From: a virus
Direction: 5' to 3' (one strand)
DNA: 28,470 nucleotides
Virus record (IMG/VR): IMGVR_UViG_3300043429_000717
Span: 1-28,470 of that record
Part shown: in pieces, positions 18,928-28,365 of the stretch
Position numbering within the stretch: the first letter of the stretch is position 1
Layout of the letters: each line of letters starts with the position of its first letter
Notes under the pieces: model-generated
Database searches by the model: none
The model's input: the letters and a program-made list of their open reading frames with translations, nothing else
What the model was told of the DNA's origin: nothing
Position numbers and translations under genes: made by a program

Positions 18928-21900
18928 TTAGTATGTTGCTGCCAAAAGTTTGTATTTAACCCCGTTTATTTCAACCTGTACATATCCAGTTGCTGTGGGT
19001 GCTGTCGTTACATATTCACCCAGTTTCCACGGGCGCGCTGTGCCATCTGTAGGCGCCGCTGTTATGACTTCAGCATTTTTTGTTACCCTGAAACTTTTAC
19101 TTCCATCTGTAAGGTTCAAAAAATTTGAAGATGACCCAGATGCTGTATTTGTAATCAGCATGTATATACCATTGACATTTGCCGTTGTATTCCATGTTGA
19201 TTGTAAATTCAAAATGTCCCCACCATTATTCCCAGTAAATGTTGAACCTGTTACCGTAATTGGTGAAACGTTAGTTGTATTTGATATGGCTAAAACGGTC
19301 GTATCTAAATATAAACCTTTCAAACTTGATGACTGATTATTTACAAAAAATACTGGGCCTTTAACCACTAAACTGGCCGCGTATGTTGAAACGTCCACCA
19401 TGCCAATAGTGACTTCCTGCGAAAAATATGATCTTCCGGATACTTGTAAAATTTCCCCATTATTTGTGTTACTGGTTGTCCCTATAAGTAATTCCCCGGA
19501 TGCGCTTATTGTAGCCCTGACTGTGCTATTTGTCGCAAATTGTAAAGGTTTGTCATAACCTGAACCGACGACGGCGGCGTATGATGATGAACCCGTGAAA
19601 ATGGATCCGCCCGTTGAACTTTCGGCACCGTACAACAGCCAGGCATTTGAACTGTAAATCTGTGCAGCGATGTCGGACGTTCCAGATCTGGCGATGTTAT
19701 GCCCGATAGAAACGTTTGCAGTTACGTCAATCTTCCCAGTGACGCGGGTGTTCCCGTTGACGTCCAGCTGGTATCCGTTGTCGCCTGGGGATGCACCTAT
19801 AAATACGCGCCCGTTATTGAAAATTCGCATCCGCTCCGTGTTATTGGTGCCGAAAATCATTGCGCTATTTGCGCGCTGGTATAAATAAGCATCAGCGACA
19901 CTGGTGCCGCCGAGTAATCCAATATCGAAACCGATAGTATTTGCAGTATTCCGATACAATGTTTGAGCAATCCCGTCCAGTATAAATTGCCCGTTTGTAA
20001 ACATATTCCCTGCGACATTCAATTTATATGATCCCGGGCTGTTTGTCCCGATGCCGACGTTCCCAGATTGCGTAAATCGCACCCGTTCGGCAGGGCTTCC
20101 AGTGTTGGACGTGCTGATCACCAGATCATCGCTGTTCGCAGTTCTGCCGAAAAACATATCTGATGCAGCCACGCCCTGAAAATTGAATCCGGAAAAACGG
20201 GTGTTGTCACCTTTGCCGATGTAGTTCAGGCCCGTCGCCGCTGTCAATGCTGTGGCGCCTTGATTGCTTCGATAATTTCCATCGACGATCAAATTTGAAT
20301 TGCTGTAAATTTCACCGATGACTTGCAGGGCATATCCATAATCTGTGGACGATGTATTTATACCCACTCGTCTGTTGTTAAATACTCTAAAGGCTTCAGC
20401 GAATCCAGCGTTTCTGAAAATTGTTGCCCCGTCTGGGTTATCAACGTAAATGTTGTTGTCTGTAAACAGCATGATTTTCGCTGCATCTGTTCCGCCTGTG
20501 CTGTTTTTCCATTTTAATTGATTCCCATTTTCAAATATTTGATTGCCGTTGACGTGCAGTTTTGAAACGGGGCTGGTGGTGCCGATTCCGATGTTCCCAT
20601 AGGGATATGTAATATTTCGATAGCCTATATTATCCCCCGCAAAAATATCGACGCGCCTATTTGATCCCGTTGCGCTGGGGCGTAATTGTGTCAGAAAATA
20701 CAAGGATCCCAAGGTGGCATCTGTTCCGGCCCTTAATGCTAAATTGCTGTAATTAGCGTCATTTGGCGCGGTGTAATTGTTTACGTTCAGATCCCCGCCG
20801 TTGACGTCCAATTTCGCGCCTGGGAAATTTGTACCAATTCCAACATTTCCGCCCTCATTTATTCGCATTTTTATTGATGGCGATGTTGTACCAGTGACCA
20901 AACTGATCCCGTTTGTGTAACCTGTTCGCGGGTTTGCCTGTATTATTGTTTCGCCATAGTTATCAAACGGAAACGACCCCCCGACATTGCTGGCATAAAT
21001 AAAACCTTGCGCGCCTCCGCCGTCGTTATTTAGGGCAAAATCACTGTCGTAGAAAGTTGTCCTGTTTGTTGATGCGGTCCGTAAAACGCCTAATATTCGT
21101 TCACTCCCAGGGACTGAAAGTTTTGCCGTTGGGGATGTCGTACCAATCCCTACATTTCCGCTGGTCGTCGCAAAGTTTGCCCCGTTGACGGATCGCATGG
21201 TTCCGTTCACGTCGAATTGATACCCGGCGTCGGCGGTTGTATTTAATAATAATCGCCCCTCTGTGGATAGGCTCATTTTTTCAACATGCCCGCCAAAATC
21301 AAAATTGGCGTAACCAAATTTCAATGACCCGTTTAGGTCTTGAATGTATGACATGTATTGCGCCGTGTTTGAATTGATTAAAGAAATTGTCGGCCTTGCG
21401 TTTGCTGTTGATGTTCGTATTGCTATGCCCCTATAATTGGAAACATTATCAACCATTAATTTATTCCCTGACGCCTGTGCGCTGCCAATAATAATATTTG
21501 TACCCTCTTCAAATATTTGTGAATTACCCAGCGTATTCGCCGCTGTCCATTTCGGGATGTAGTTTGTAGTCCCGGATCCGTTTGTTTTTCCTGATCCTAA
21601 ACTGTCGACAGCTTTCTGTACTCTGGCCCTGGTGGCGATGGCCGCCGTATCGACCAGCAATGACTGGCCGGATTTTGTCAGGCCGTATCCTGCAGCCCGG
21701 ATGTATGGCGACAGCATGCTGGACGTATCTGAAATGTTCACTTTCAGATTGATCCTATTTGACAGACCCAGGGTGTCAGCTTTTCGCAAATATGGCGTCA
21801 GCATGGCGGTGGTATCTGATTTTCGCAGATACGGGGCAATCATTGCCGCGGTGTCACTGATGTTTAATTTCAGATTGATCCGGTTCGACAGAAACAGGGT

Positions 21901-23352
21901 GTCTGATTCTTTCAGGTACGGCGACAGCATGGATGCAGTGTCACTGATATTCAATTTTGTGGCCAGTGCAGCGTTTACGTTTGATGTCCTGGCGTATGGG
22001 GACAGCATGGCTGTAGTGTCTGCCTTTCGAAGGTATGGCGTCAACATTGACGACGTATCCGAAATGTTGACTTTCAACGCCAGGGCCGCGTTGACATTTG
22101 ACGTCCTGGCATACGGTGATAACATGCTGGCGGTGTCTGAAATATTGACTTTCAAATTTATCCTGTTGGACAGGGTTGCTGTGTCTGCATCCCGCAAATA
22201 CGGGGACAGCATGCTGGCAGTGTCCGAATATTTTACCGTCGTCGCATTATTCGCCGGGGTGTATCCCAGGGCCTGGGCGATCGTTTTGTTTTTCCACAGG
22301 CGGGTCGTGCTGTCGTATGCTATGACCTGATTATTTATACTGTCAGTGATCAGGACGTTGTGCAGTTCCTCCAGTTCGAATCCGTTCTGTACGTTGACAA
22401 ATATTTCCCCATTATTGGAATTTACCCTGGTGACGACGCCGATGTAAACCATGTGGGCAGGGGCGACGGGTTTGTTCGCTGTTCCGTACAACAGATTTCC
22501 GTTTGTACCTAACCAGACCGGATCCCCGGCGGTGGCGCCTATGGTGTTCAGCCCCGAAAGGCGGCCCTGAATGATCACAAAACCCTGTCCATTTGTTGTT
22601 AGGTTCTGGTATAACAGGCCCAGCGTTTTGCTGGATGTGGCGTCCGACGTGTTTGATGCTTTTGAAACCAGTACATTCGTGCCATCCGCCCCCGTTACAT
22701 ATACCGCCTGACCTTTGTTTATGGATTGTGTGGCTTTCACTGTTTCCCTGACGTCGGTGGTGTAATTGTCGATCCATGCGACATCATAATTTGTGGCGCT
22801 GTTTTTCGCCAGGATCTGGCCGGTGGTTCCGCCTATGGGCAAACCAGCGACAGCCTTTGCATACGGGGCCAGCATGGCCGCTGTATCTGATATGTTCAGT
22901 TTTGTGTTTATTCGATTCGACAGGGTGACCGTATCCCCTTTCCTGAAATACGGGGACAACATGGCGGACGTATCCGATTTCCTCAAATATGGCAGCAACA
23001 TGGACGCCGTATCTGAAATCCTGACCCGTAGGGCCACCAGTGCAGAAACGGAATCATCGCCCTTTTGACGCCAGGCCCTGGTTGACATTATGACCGTATC
23101 GACCGCGGCGTTTGCCCCGATTTTTTCCCATTTCACGCCAGTCCTGACATACAGGGAATCATTTAGGACCACCAGGGACCCAGGTAATTTGTTCTGGACC
23201 GTATCCGCGGGCATAACTATGGCAGCTTTCGCCTTCAGCCTGTTATATGTGAACCCGTACCCGTTGACCATAGTATATCTGGTCGTATCATTTTGACCGA
23301 TGGCGGCCAGGGTGAACGACAAAACAGTAAACAGGGCGATCAGTTTTTTCAT
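18928..23352 (-). CDS. Large tail fibre / receptor-binding protein with an N-terminal signal peptide
   Basis: A 1474-residue protein. Residues 1-19 form a typical signal peptide (MKKLIALFTVLSFTLAAIGQ). Residues 112-163 and 376-552 hold 11 copies of a unit like S-D-T-A-S-M-L-S-P-Y, many joined by L-S-N-R-I-N-x-K-x-N-I. Between them (about 200-335) is a compact domain with KGQAVYVTGADGTNVLVSKA, GDPVWLG and GEIFVNVQNGFELEELH, frequent in phage fibres. Residues 699-1306 have eight modules of the form V-G-I-G-T...L-x-V-x-G. The C-terminus (about 1430-1474, PWKLGEYVTTAP ... EINGVKYKLLAATY) is a short cap; no S74 chaperone is seen. The gene directly follows baseplate genes. Confidence 0.88.
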   Translation of the reverse strand: MKKLIALFTVLSFTLAAIGQNDTTRYTMVNGYGFTYNRLKAKAAIVMPADTVQNKLPGSLVVLNDSLYVRTGVKWEKIGANAAVDTVIMSTRAWRQKGDDSVSALVALRVRISDTASMLLPYLRKSDTSAMLSPYFRKGDTVTLSNRINTKLNISDTAAMLAPYAKAVAGLPIGGTTGQILAKNSATNYDVAWIDNYTTDVRETVKATQSINKGQAVYVTGADGTNVLVSKASNTSDATSSKTLGLLYQNLTTNGQGFVIIQGRLSGLNTIGATAGDPVWLGTNGNLLYGTANKPVAPAHMVYIGVVTRVNSNNGEIFVNVQNGFELEELHNVLITDSINNQVIAYDSTTRLWKNKTIAQALGYTPANNATTVKYSDTASMLSPYLRDADTATLSNRINLKVNISDTASMLSPYARTSNVNAALALKVNISDTSSMLTPYLRKADTTAMLSPYARTSNVNAALATKLNISDTASMLSPYLKESDTLFLSNRINLKLNISDTAAMIAPYLRKSDTTAMLTPYLRKADTLGLSNRINLKVNISDTSSMLSPYIRAAGYGLTKSGQSLLVDTAAIATRARVQKAVDSLGSGKTNGSGTTNYIPKWTAANTLGNSQIFEEGTNIIIGSAQASGNKLMVDNVSNYRGIAIRTSTANARPTISLINSNTAQYMSYIQDLNGSLKFGYANFDFGGHVEKMSLSTEGRLLLNTTADAGYQFDVNGTMRSVNGANFATTSGNVGIGTTSPTAKLSVPGSERILGVLRTASTNRTTFYDSDFALNNDGGGAQGFIYASNVGGSFPFDNYGETIIQANPRTGYTNGISLVTGTTSPSIKMRINEGGNVGIGTNFPGAKLDVNGGDLNVNNYTAPNDANYSNLALRAGTDATLGSLYFLTQLRPSATGSNRRVDIFAGDNIGYRNITYPYGNIGIGTTSPVSKLHVNGNQIFENGNQLKWKNSTGGTDAAKIMLFTDNNIYVDNPDGATIFRNAGFAEAFRVFNNRRVGINTSSTDYGYALQVIGEIYSNSNLIVDGNYRSNQGATALTAATGLNYIGKGDNTRFSGFNFQGVAASDMFFGRTANSDDLVISTSNTGSPAERVRFTQSGNVGIGTNSPGSYKLNVAGNMFTNGQFILDGIAQTLYRNTANTIGFDIGLLGGTSVADAYLYQRANSAMIFGTNNTERMRIFNNGRVFIGASPGDNGYQLDVNGNTRVTGKIDVTANVSIGHNIARSGTSDIAAQIYSSNAWLLYGAESSTGGSIFTGSSSYAAVVGSGYDKPLQFATNSTVRATISASGELLIGTTSNTNNGEILQVSGRSYFSQEVTIGMVDVSTYAASLVVKGPVFFVNNQSSSLKGLYLDTTVLAISNTTNVSPITVTGSTFTGNNGGDILNLQSTWNTTANVNGIYMLITNTASGSSSNFLNLTDGSKSFRVTKNAEVITAAPTDGTARPWKLGEYVTTAPTATGYVQVEINGVKYKLLAATY
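19435..21258 (-). repeat. VGIGT-type module repeats in the fibre
   Basis: Eight degenerate protein modules ((V/L)-x-I-G-T...L-x-V-x-G; e.g. at residues 734-749, 837-852, 921-936, 1099-1115) spaced 60-110 residues apart. They are typical of trimeric fibre shafts and are a natural substrate for recombination. Confidence 0.7.
21697..23019 (-). repeat. SDTASMLSPY repeat blocks in the fibre N-terminal half
   Basis: Three units at 22864-23019 and eight at 21697-22227, separated by a non-repeat domain. Two linker types alternate: short (LRKSDT) and long (LSNRINLKVNI or ARTSNVNAALALKVNI). Codons vary between copies, so protein-level selection has kept the pattern. Confidence 0.8.
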
Positions 23353-23942
23353 GCAGTTATCAATTTATTGTAAAGTATGGACAGCGTTTGTCCAAAATCC
23401 GCGTATGTATTATTCGTCAGCGTCAGGACGCCCAGGGCCTTATTCCAGACATACTGTGCGCCTACCTGGCCCTCCGGAATCAGGGGTTTTATTTCCAGTT
23501 CAATCTGGATGATGTCGGATCCTGCCAGGCTGTTGCCATTGATGTCCAGGGGCGTGATCACGGTGGTCCCGTCCGCGCCGCTGGTCCAGGTTGTATTTAG
23601 CGTCACAATGTAGGAATCAGGCCCGCCGCCGCCGGGCTGGTATGGTGTGGATGGTTGGTTTGGGATGTTGGTAATGGGTCCACGTTCGACGACGTAATAA
23701 ACGTTCCCCAGGCCGGCCATGTCTGTCGAATAATAGGTTTTCGATGCTGCAAATGCGGCGTTCTGCACCTGATCCACTACCAGGGAATCATCCCAGACAA
23801 ATGGCTGGCGACTACTGACCGGTTCATTCAGGCCCTGGATCCCGTTGTCCTGCATTAATTTGTACAGATAGTCCAGGGATCCATACGTCTGTAAACAAAC
23901 GTCATATATTGACTGTCCAGCGATGGCGTTAAATGTTCGCAT
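23349..23942 (-). CDS. LysM/gpX-like tail protein
   Basis: A 197-residue protein, start taken at the ATG at 23942 (MRTFNAIAGQSIYDVCLQTY). An ATG at 23984 would add 14 residues inside the upstream gene. The N-terminus (A-G-Q-S-I-Y-D-V-C-L-Q-T-Y-G-S-L-D-Y-L-Y-K-L-M-Q-D-N) matches a LysM-like unit as in P2 gpX and related baseplate proteins. A Pro/Gly linker (NIPNQPSTPYQPGGGGPDS) leads to a strand-rich C-terminal domain. It probably decorates or completes the baseplate. The last bases overlap the fibre start by four (ATGA). Confidence 0.75.
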   Translation of the reverse strand: MRTFNAIAGQSIYDVCLQTYGSLDYLYKLMQDNGIQGLNEPVSSRQPFVWDDSLVVDQVQNAAFAASKTYYSTDMAGLGNVYYVVERGPITNIPNQPSTPYQPGGGGPDSYIVTLNTTWTSGADGTTVITPLDINGNSLAGSDIIQIELEIKPLIPEGQVGAQYVWNKALGVLTLTNNTYADFGQTLSILYNKLITA

Positions 23943-24240
23943 TTGGTACGGCGTTTGGATTAACAGTAATTTGACCGCCCGCACTGACGGAAACCTGGGG
24001 GTTCGTGACCTTATATCCGTCGGATGTCAGCTCGATCTGGATGGACCGTTTCAGGGCCTGTTCCTGCCCCGCGCTGTTCAGGTATGCAAATACCCCGACG
24101 CCATCAGCTGGGGTTTCTTTCCACCAGCCAGGAAAGGCGTTGATCGTGTCAGCGATGTGCTGGGTGTCACTTTCCGCAATGGCCAGATCCCCGCCCGTGA
24201 TATATATGTCATTGTCCTGTAGTGCGAAATCCTGGTTCAT
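23929..24240 (-). CDS. Baseplate wedge protein, Mu gp46-like
   Basis: A 103-residue protein with the gp46/gp25-type pattern: D-I-Y-I-T-G-G-D-L-A-I-A-E-S-D-T-Q-H-I-A-D-T-I, then P-G-W-W-K-E-T-P-A-D-G-V-G-V-F-A-Y-L-N-S and A-L-K-R-S-I-Q-I-E-L. The family forms part of the baseplate ring around the spike. Starts by ATGA overlap with the spike gene. Confidence 0.78.
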   Translation of the reverse strand: MNQDFALQDNDIYITGGDLAIAESDTQHIADTINAFPGWWKETPADGVGVFAYLNSAGQEQALKRSIQIELTSDGYKVTNPQVSVSAGGQITVNPNAVPNANI

Positions 24241-24860
24241 CCCTGTTCGATTTTCTCATTTTCAATGTCTATCCGCTGGGTGGGTGTCAATGTCCCGGAA
24301 ACCTGTGTGGGGGTCGGTCCTGATGATCCTGGCCCAGTGGTGACGCCGCTGTGGACATGGGCATTATATGCCGTGATCAGGGCGTTCACTTTGTTTTCCA
24401 GGGCGTTTAGCTTTTGCGTCAATTCGATCACCTTCACCAGGCCACCCATGGCCCCGTCGTTCAGCGTCGTTTTCCCATCCTGCAGGGTGATCCGTGTTTC
24501 AGCGATTTCCAGGATCATCCCGTCATCATCAATTTGAACGCTGGCGTCATTTTCCCCGGCGGTCAAAACGATTTTTGACAGTCCGCTAAATAACAAAACA
24601 AACGGCTGGTTGAACGTGCTGTACGCTATAATGACCGTTGAATCAATTTGCGGAATCATCATCATCCCATCATCGACAGACGCCATCAGCTGGACGTTTT
24701 CAATCGTCACAGCGCCCTGTGATGATATGCTGGTGACCGTGCATGTCCGTTTCGGTTCATCCACAGCGTCAACAGTGGCCGACAACAGGCGTACATTGTC
24801 CGACAGCTGGGTTCCGGTCATCCGCTGGACCGCTTCGATGATCTGCCTATTTCCTGCCAT
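24237..24860 (-). CDS. Baseplate spike, gpV / Mu gp45-like
   Basis: A 207-residue protein. An N-terminal OB-like part (SATVDAVDEPKRTCTVTSISSQGAVTIENVQLMASVDDGMMMIPQIDSTVIIAYSTFNQPFVLLFSG) is followed by a strand-repeat region (VQIDDDGMILEIAETRITLQDGKTTLND) and an H-x-H motif in A-H-V-H-S-G-V-T-T-G-P-G-S-S-G-P-T, typical of baseplate assembly proteins. The trimer would pierce or contact the host surface. It shares one base with the hub stop and sits between hub and wedge genes. Confidence 0.82.
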   Translation of the reverse strand: MAGNRQIIEAVQRMTGTQLSDNVRLLSATVDAVDEPKRTCTVTSISSQGAVTIENVQLMASVDDGMMMIPQIDSTVIIAYSTFNQPFVLLFSGLSKIVLTAGENDASVQIDDDGMILEIAETRITLQDGKTTLNDGAMGGLVKVIELTQKLNALENKVNALITAYNAHVHSGVTTGPGSSGPTPTQVSGTLTPTQRIDIENEKIEQG

Positions 24861-26095
24861 CAGTTTATTGGTTTTCCGTTTGCGTCCAGCCTGGTGACTA
24901 AATAATCCAGTTCAATTTCCTGGCGTAATCCATCCACCCCGCCGGTGTACGTCACCCCCTTTACTTTATACCGCCCGTTCCGTTCAGGTAGGATCGTATC
25001 CAGGATGTCAACATTATCCCCGTGCTTTACATACGGGATGCCGAACGTCGTGAATTTACCCTTCAGGCCAGTGTAATAATATTTCCTCAATTCGTTTTCT
25101 GCCAGCTTCGCCAGCTGGTCAGTGGTGGTCGCCCCCAGGAAATGAAGGGTCCGCCTTTCGCCTCCAGTGTTTGGGGGCAGTGGTTTTCCCTTTCCGCCTA
25201 CAATGATTTCCGGGGCGTCAGATGCGTTCCTGAATGTAACCAGGACCTCCAGGCGGACCTTTTTTGTTTTCGCCTGGCCGTCTTTCGTTTTCTTTCCAGT
25301 GCTTTCCTCTATGGTATTTGTGGCCACGGCGGACAGGACCTGATCATCCCGGCGTTTATACTCCAGGGCATCTGAAATGATGTTTTGCTGAAATTTGAAA
25401 ACCTTTTGCCCAGCGTCAACAGCTTCCTGTTCGATGTATTTGAATGATCCGCACCGTAGTTCAGATCCGCGGAAATAGCTTTCAAAATGGAAATCCTTTC
25501 GCAGGCGCGCCAGGACTTCAGCGATCGTTTCATTTTGTGTGATGAAATCCCCCATCTGGGTGGATTCATTTTTGTTTACAGTGAATGACAGGCCGGCGTT
25601 TTTTATCATTTCCTCCAGCATGGTTTGAACGGTGTATTTTGACCCAGAAAAAAACCCGTTTGCACCGCCAGACGCCTGATATTTTTTCAGGGCGTACATG
25701 TTGTCCTGAATTTCCAGGATGAAAGGTTTTTTGGATGTCACGCCGGATATGTACCCATCAAAAATGTCCTGCAGGGGGCTGATCTCATTTCCCCGGCTGT
25801 CAAAACGTGCATATCCCCATTGAATGGCCACTTTGTCCCCCAGCAAAAATGTCGGGACCGTTTCGGAAAATCCGCCCAGGTTCACGTTGGTTCCGCCCAG
25901 TGGATAACGTCGCCCGCTTTTGTCACTGACATAAACGTTTTTTGGCAGCGTGATCGTCCCGGCGTCCGTCAGATTTTGCCAGGTGCTGGTGAATTCAAAG
26001 GCGTGACAAAATTTGTAAACGATCACGCCGTTCCTGCCTGGGAAATCCCTGGTCGGTTGCTGGGTGAACGTTATCTGGGTGATTACTCTGTACAT
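24860..26095 (-). CDS. Baseplate hub, late control gpD / gp27-like
   Basis: A 411-residue protein with the hub layout: N-terminal beta-barrel (FEFTSTWQNLTDAGTITLPKNV, GDKVAIQWGY, DIFDGYISGVTSKKPFILEIQDN), an insert (TVQTMLEEMIKNAGLSF), a second barrel (QNETIAEVLARLRKDFHFESYFRGSELRCG) and a late domain (ATTTDQLAKLAENELRKYYYTGLKGKFTTFGIPYVKHGDNVDI). Gene order tape measure, DUF6046, hub, spike supports it. Hubs join the tail tube to the spike. Confidence 0.85.
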   Translation of the reverse strand: MYRVITQITFTQQPTRDFPGRNGVIVYKFCHAFEFTSTWQNLTDAGTITLPKNVYVSDKSGRRYPLGGTNVNLGGFSETVPTFLLGDKVAIQWGYARFDSRGNEISPLQDIFDGYISGVTSKKPFILEIQDNMYALKKYQASGGANGFFSGSKYTVQTMLEEMIKNAGLSFTVNKNESTQMGDFITQNETIAEVLARLRKDFHFESYFRGSELRCGSFKYIEQEAVDAGQKVFKFQQNIISDALEYKRRDDQVLSAVATNTIEESTGKKTKDGQAKTKKVRLEVLVTFRNASDAPEIIVGGKGKPLPPNTGGERRTLHFLGATTTDQLAKLAENELRKYYYTGLKGKFTTFGIPYVKHGDNVDILDTILPERNGRYKVKGVTYTGGVDGLRQEIELDYLVTRLDANGKPIN

Positions 26096-26097
26096 TT

Positions 26098-26712
26098 TTA
26101 CTGAATCTGTAGTTCCAGGGGTTCGTCACTGATGGCATTGATGCTGAAATCCTGGCGGCTGATCCCGCCGGCGTTTTGGGGCATGCTGTAATCTGTCACG
26201 ACGATATTGTAAATCCCCATTCCGTTCAGGAATCTGGAAACCACAGGAATGGAAACAGGGGCTTCCGCCATTCGCTGGACCGCCAGGGCTTCCGCTTCCG
26301 GATATTGCCCGTTTTGCCCCGTGATGATTCCGTTTATCGAAACCTGAAAATCATCTTTTGAAATATATTCTTTGACCGTCCCGTTCCGCCCCTGGATCTG
26401 GGTTTTGACGATAATGGTGGGCCGGCTGACCGTGCAAAGGACAGTTTCAACGCGGACCTGATCAGTGGTGACCTGTCGGTTCTGGGTAAAATCGGTGTAC
26501 GTCACTGACTGAAATGTCAGGTCGATGACCACAGGCGTCCCCAGGGCTGATTTGTACAGTTCCGGATCCCGGTCGTCTGCCTGGTTGATCTTCCCGTCGT
26601 ATGGGTTGTCACGGACCGACAGCGGGCGGATCCCGGCCAGGTTGTACGTCCTGATCAGGGTGGTCAGCGGGACGGCGGCGATAACATACGGGCGATCTGG
26701 TTGAAATATCAT
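26098..26712 (-). CDS. DUF6046-like tail protein
   Basis: A 204-residue protein that I recognise as the DUF6046 type of Bacteroidetes phages: YVIAAVPLTTLIRTYNLAGIRPLSVRDNPYDGKINQADDRDPELYKSALGTPVVIDLTFQS near the start and strand-rich afterwards. It holds the place of Mu gp43/P2-like proteins between the tape measure and the hub, so it probably joins the tail tube to the hub. ATGA overlap with the tape measure stop. Confidence 0.78.
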   Translation of the reverse strand: MIFQPDRPYVIAAVPLTTLIRTYNLAGIRPLSVRDNPYDGKINQADDRDPELYKSALGTPVVIDLTFQSVTYTDFTQNRQVTTDQVRVETVLCTVSRPTIIVKTQIQGRNGTVKEYISKDDFQVSINGIITGQNGQYPEAEALAVQRMAEAPVSIPVVSRFLNGMGIYNIVVTDYSMPQNAGGISRQDFSINAISDEPLELQIQ

Positions 26713-28364
26713 TGTCCTGCGATTAACTGTGAATCATTTGTGGCGCTGACCAGGGCCTGAGCCACCATTTCCCGAACCTTTGCGGCCCCTTCCGTGACGT
26801 TTGTGGTTTGTATCTTGAAATCCTTAATCAGGGATCCGATGGTCACGTTTATGGTCACCGCTTTAGCTGCCTGGGCGCCTTTCGTTTCAGCTTTGACCGG
26901 GGCGATGGCTGGCGTCGTTTTAGTCCCGCCGGCTGTGGGTCCAGCTACATTTTTCGGGGCGGCGACCGTCTTTTTTGCCTGGTCAGACGCAAAATCTTTC
27001 ATCCCTTCATCATACCCGGTTTTGAATCCATCCGCCAGCTTTCGGCCAGCGTTGACCATGACGTCAGCGGACTGTTTGAAACCTTCGATGACCATGGCGC
27101 CGTCCAGGGTGAAAACCCCTTTGATGACCTTCCAGACGCCTTCAAACGCATCGACTACCAGGGCGGCCCAGGCTTTGATCACGCCCCAGACGCCCCACAG
27201 GACCGCGCGGAACGTCCCGAATTGATTGTAAGCATATACCACGCCGGCGGTCAATGCCCCCAGGGCGACAATGACGATGCCGATGGGGTTTGCGGTCATG
27301 GCCGCGTTCAGTGCATACTGGGCCGCTGCCATCAGTTTCGTGAATATGCTGGCCGTTCCATACGCTGTTCCCAGGGTGTACATGGCCGCGATCTGGACGT
27401 ATGTCACAGCTGTCTGGATTCCCTGGATGGCGACGCCTGCCAGCAATGACGCCCGATAAATGGCATAGGCTCCAGCCACCACGCCCAGGCCGATGGCCAC
27501 GGCTTTGATGGCGTCAGCATTTCGGACCGTCCAGTCCCAGGCTGATCGCATGACATCAATAAACGATGAAACCCCTGACAATATCGCCGCAAACGCCGGG
27601 GTCAGATCACGCCCGATTTTTTCCTGTAGCATGAAAATTTGATTCTGTGAACGGGCGAATTCAGCGTTCAGGCTGGTCATGGCCGCGGGCAGCCCGCCGC
27701 TGACCTCTGTTCGCAGCTGGTTGGCAAATTTGGGCAGAAAATCGGTTGCGATCAGTTCCCCCTTTACCAGCATGTCATCCAGTTTTTGTGTGGTCACTCC
27801 CATGGCGCGGGCAGCTACCTGAAAGGCTCCAGGCATACGTTCACCCAGCTGGCCGCGTAGTTCCTCCGCGGAAACTTTTCCTTTGCTGATCATTTGGGAT
27901 ACAGCCATTAAAGCCCCCTCTGTCTGTTCAGCTGACAGGCCGAAAACCGCTGACGCTTCGCTCATGCTCTCAAATATCGTCCGAACCGACTGACCCTCCA
28001 GTTCTGTTCCCTTTGCAGCGGCTCCGATAGTTTTGTACCCCTGGGCCGCGCTCTGCAGATTCAGGCCCAGTTTGTTCGAAAATTCAGTCAAATATTCAAA
28101 TGTTTCCTGGCCTTGACCGCCGGAAATCATATCCAGTCCGATTTTCAATGATCCTACCTCGCGCGTCACATCAAATACGCTTTTGCCAAAGGCAATAATT
28201 CCCGCCGTTCCAAAGGCGATACCGATGGCGCTGCCCAGATTGTTGGCTGTTGTTTGCGCGCTTCGCATCTTTGTTTCAAACTTGCTCACTTCCTTATCAG
28301 CGACCTGGATTTTCCCGGTCAATAGATCTTTCAGCGTCAGCGTATAGACAACAGTTTCCGACAT
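26709..28364 (-). CDS. Tape measure protein
   Basis: A 551-residue protein. Residues about 60-225 have the tape-measure domain (KSVFDVTREVGSLKIGLDMI ... QMISKGKVSAEELRGQLGERMPGAF and VTTQKLDDMLVKGELIATDFLP). Hydrophobic segments follow at about 285-380, and a charged, Ala/Lys-rich C-terminus. Tape measures set tail length and help DNA cross the inner membrane. At about 1.5 angstroms per residue, 551 residues imply a short tail of about 80 nm (estimate). Confidence 0.92.
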   Translation of the reverse strand: MSETVVYTLTLKDLLTGKIQVADKEVSKFETKMRSAQTTANNLGSAIGIAFGTAGIIAFGKSVFDVTREVGSLKIGLDMISGGQGQETFEYLTEFSNKLGLNLQSAAQGYKTIGAAAKGTELEGQSVRTIFESMSEASAVFGLSAEQTEGALMAVSQMISKGKVSAEELRGQLGERMPGAFQVAARAMGVTTQKLDDMLVKGELIATDFLPKFANQLRTEVSGGLPAAMTSLNAEFARSQNQIFMLQEKIGRDLTPAFAAILSGVSSFIDVMRSAWDWTVRNADAIKAVAIGLGVVAGAYAIYRASLLAGVAIQGIQTAVTYVQIAAMYTLGTAYGTASIFTKLMAAAQYALNAAMTANPIGIVIVALGALTAGVVYAYNQFGTFRAVLWGVWGVIKAWAALVVDAFEGVWKVIKGVFTLDGAMVIEGFKQSADVMVNAGRKLADGFKTGYDEGMKDFASDQAKKTVAAPKNVAGPTAGGTKTTPAIAPVKAETKGAQAAKAVTINVTIGSLIKDFKIQTTNVTEGAAKVREMVAQALVSATNDSQLIAGQ

Positions 28365-28365
28365 G

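Noticed and set aside
21632-22330. 232-residue plus-strand frame
   Set aside because: It is the antisense of the SDTASMLSPY repeats in the fibre and shows the same period; no independent support.
21697-23019. CRISPR-like or tandem DNA array
   Set aside because: Units are degenerate at DNA level, keep the reading frame and encode a protein repeat.
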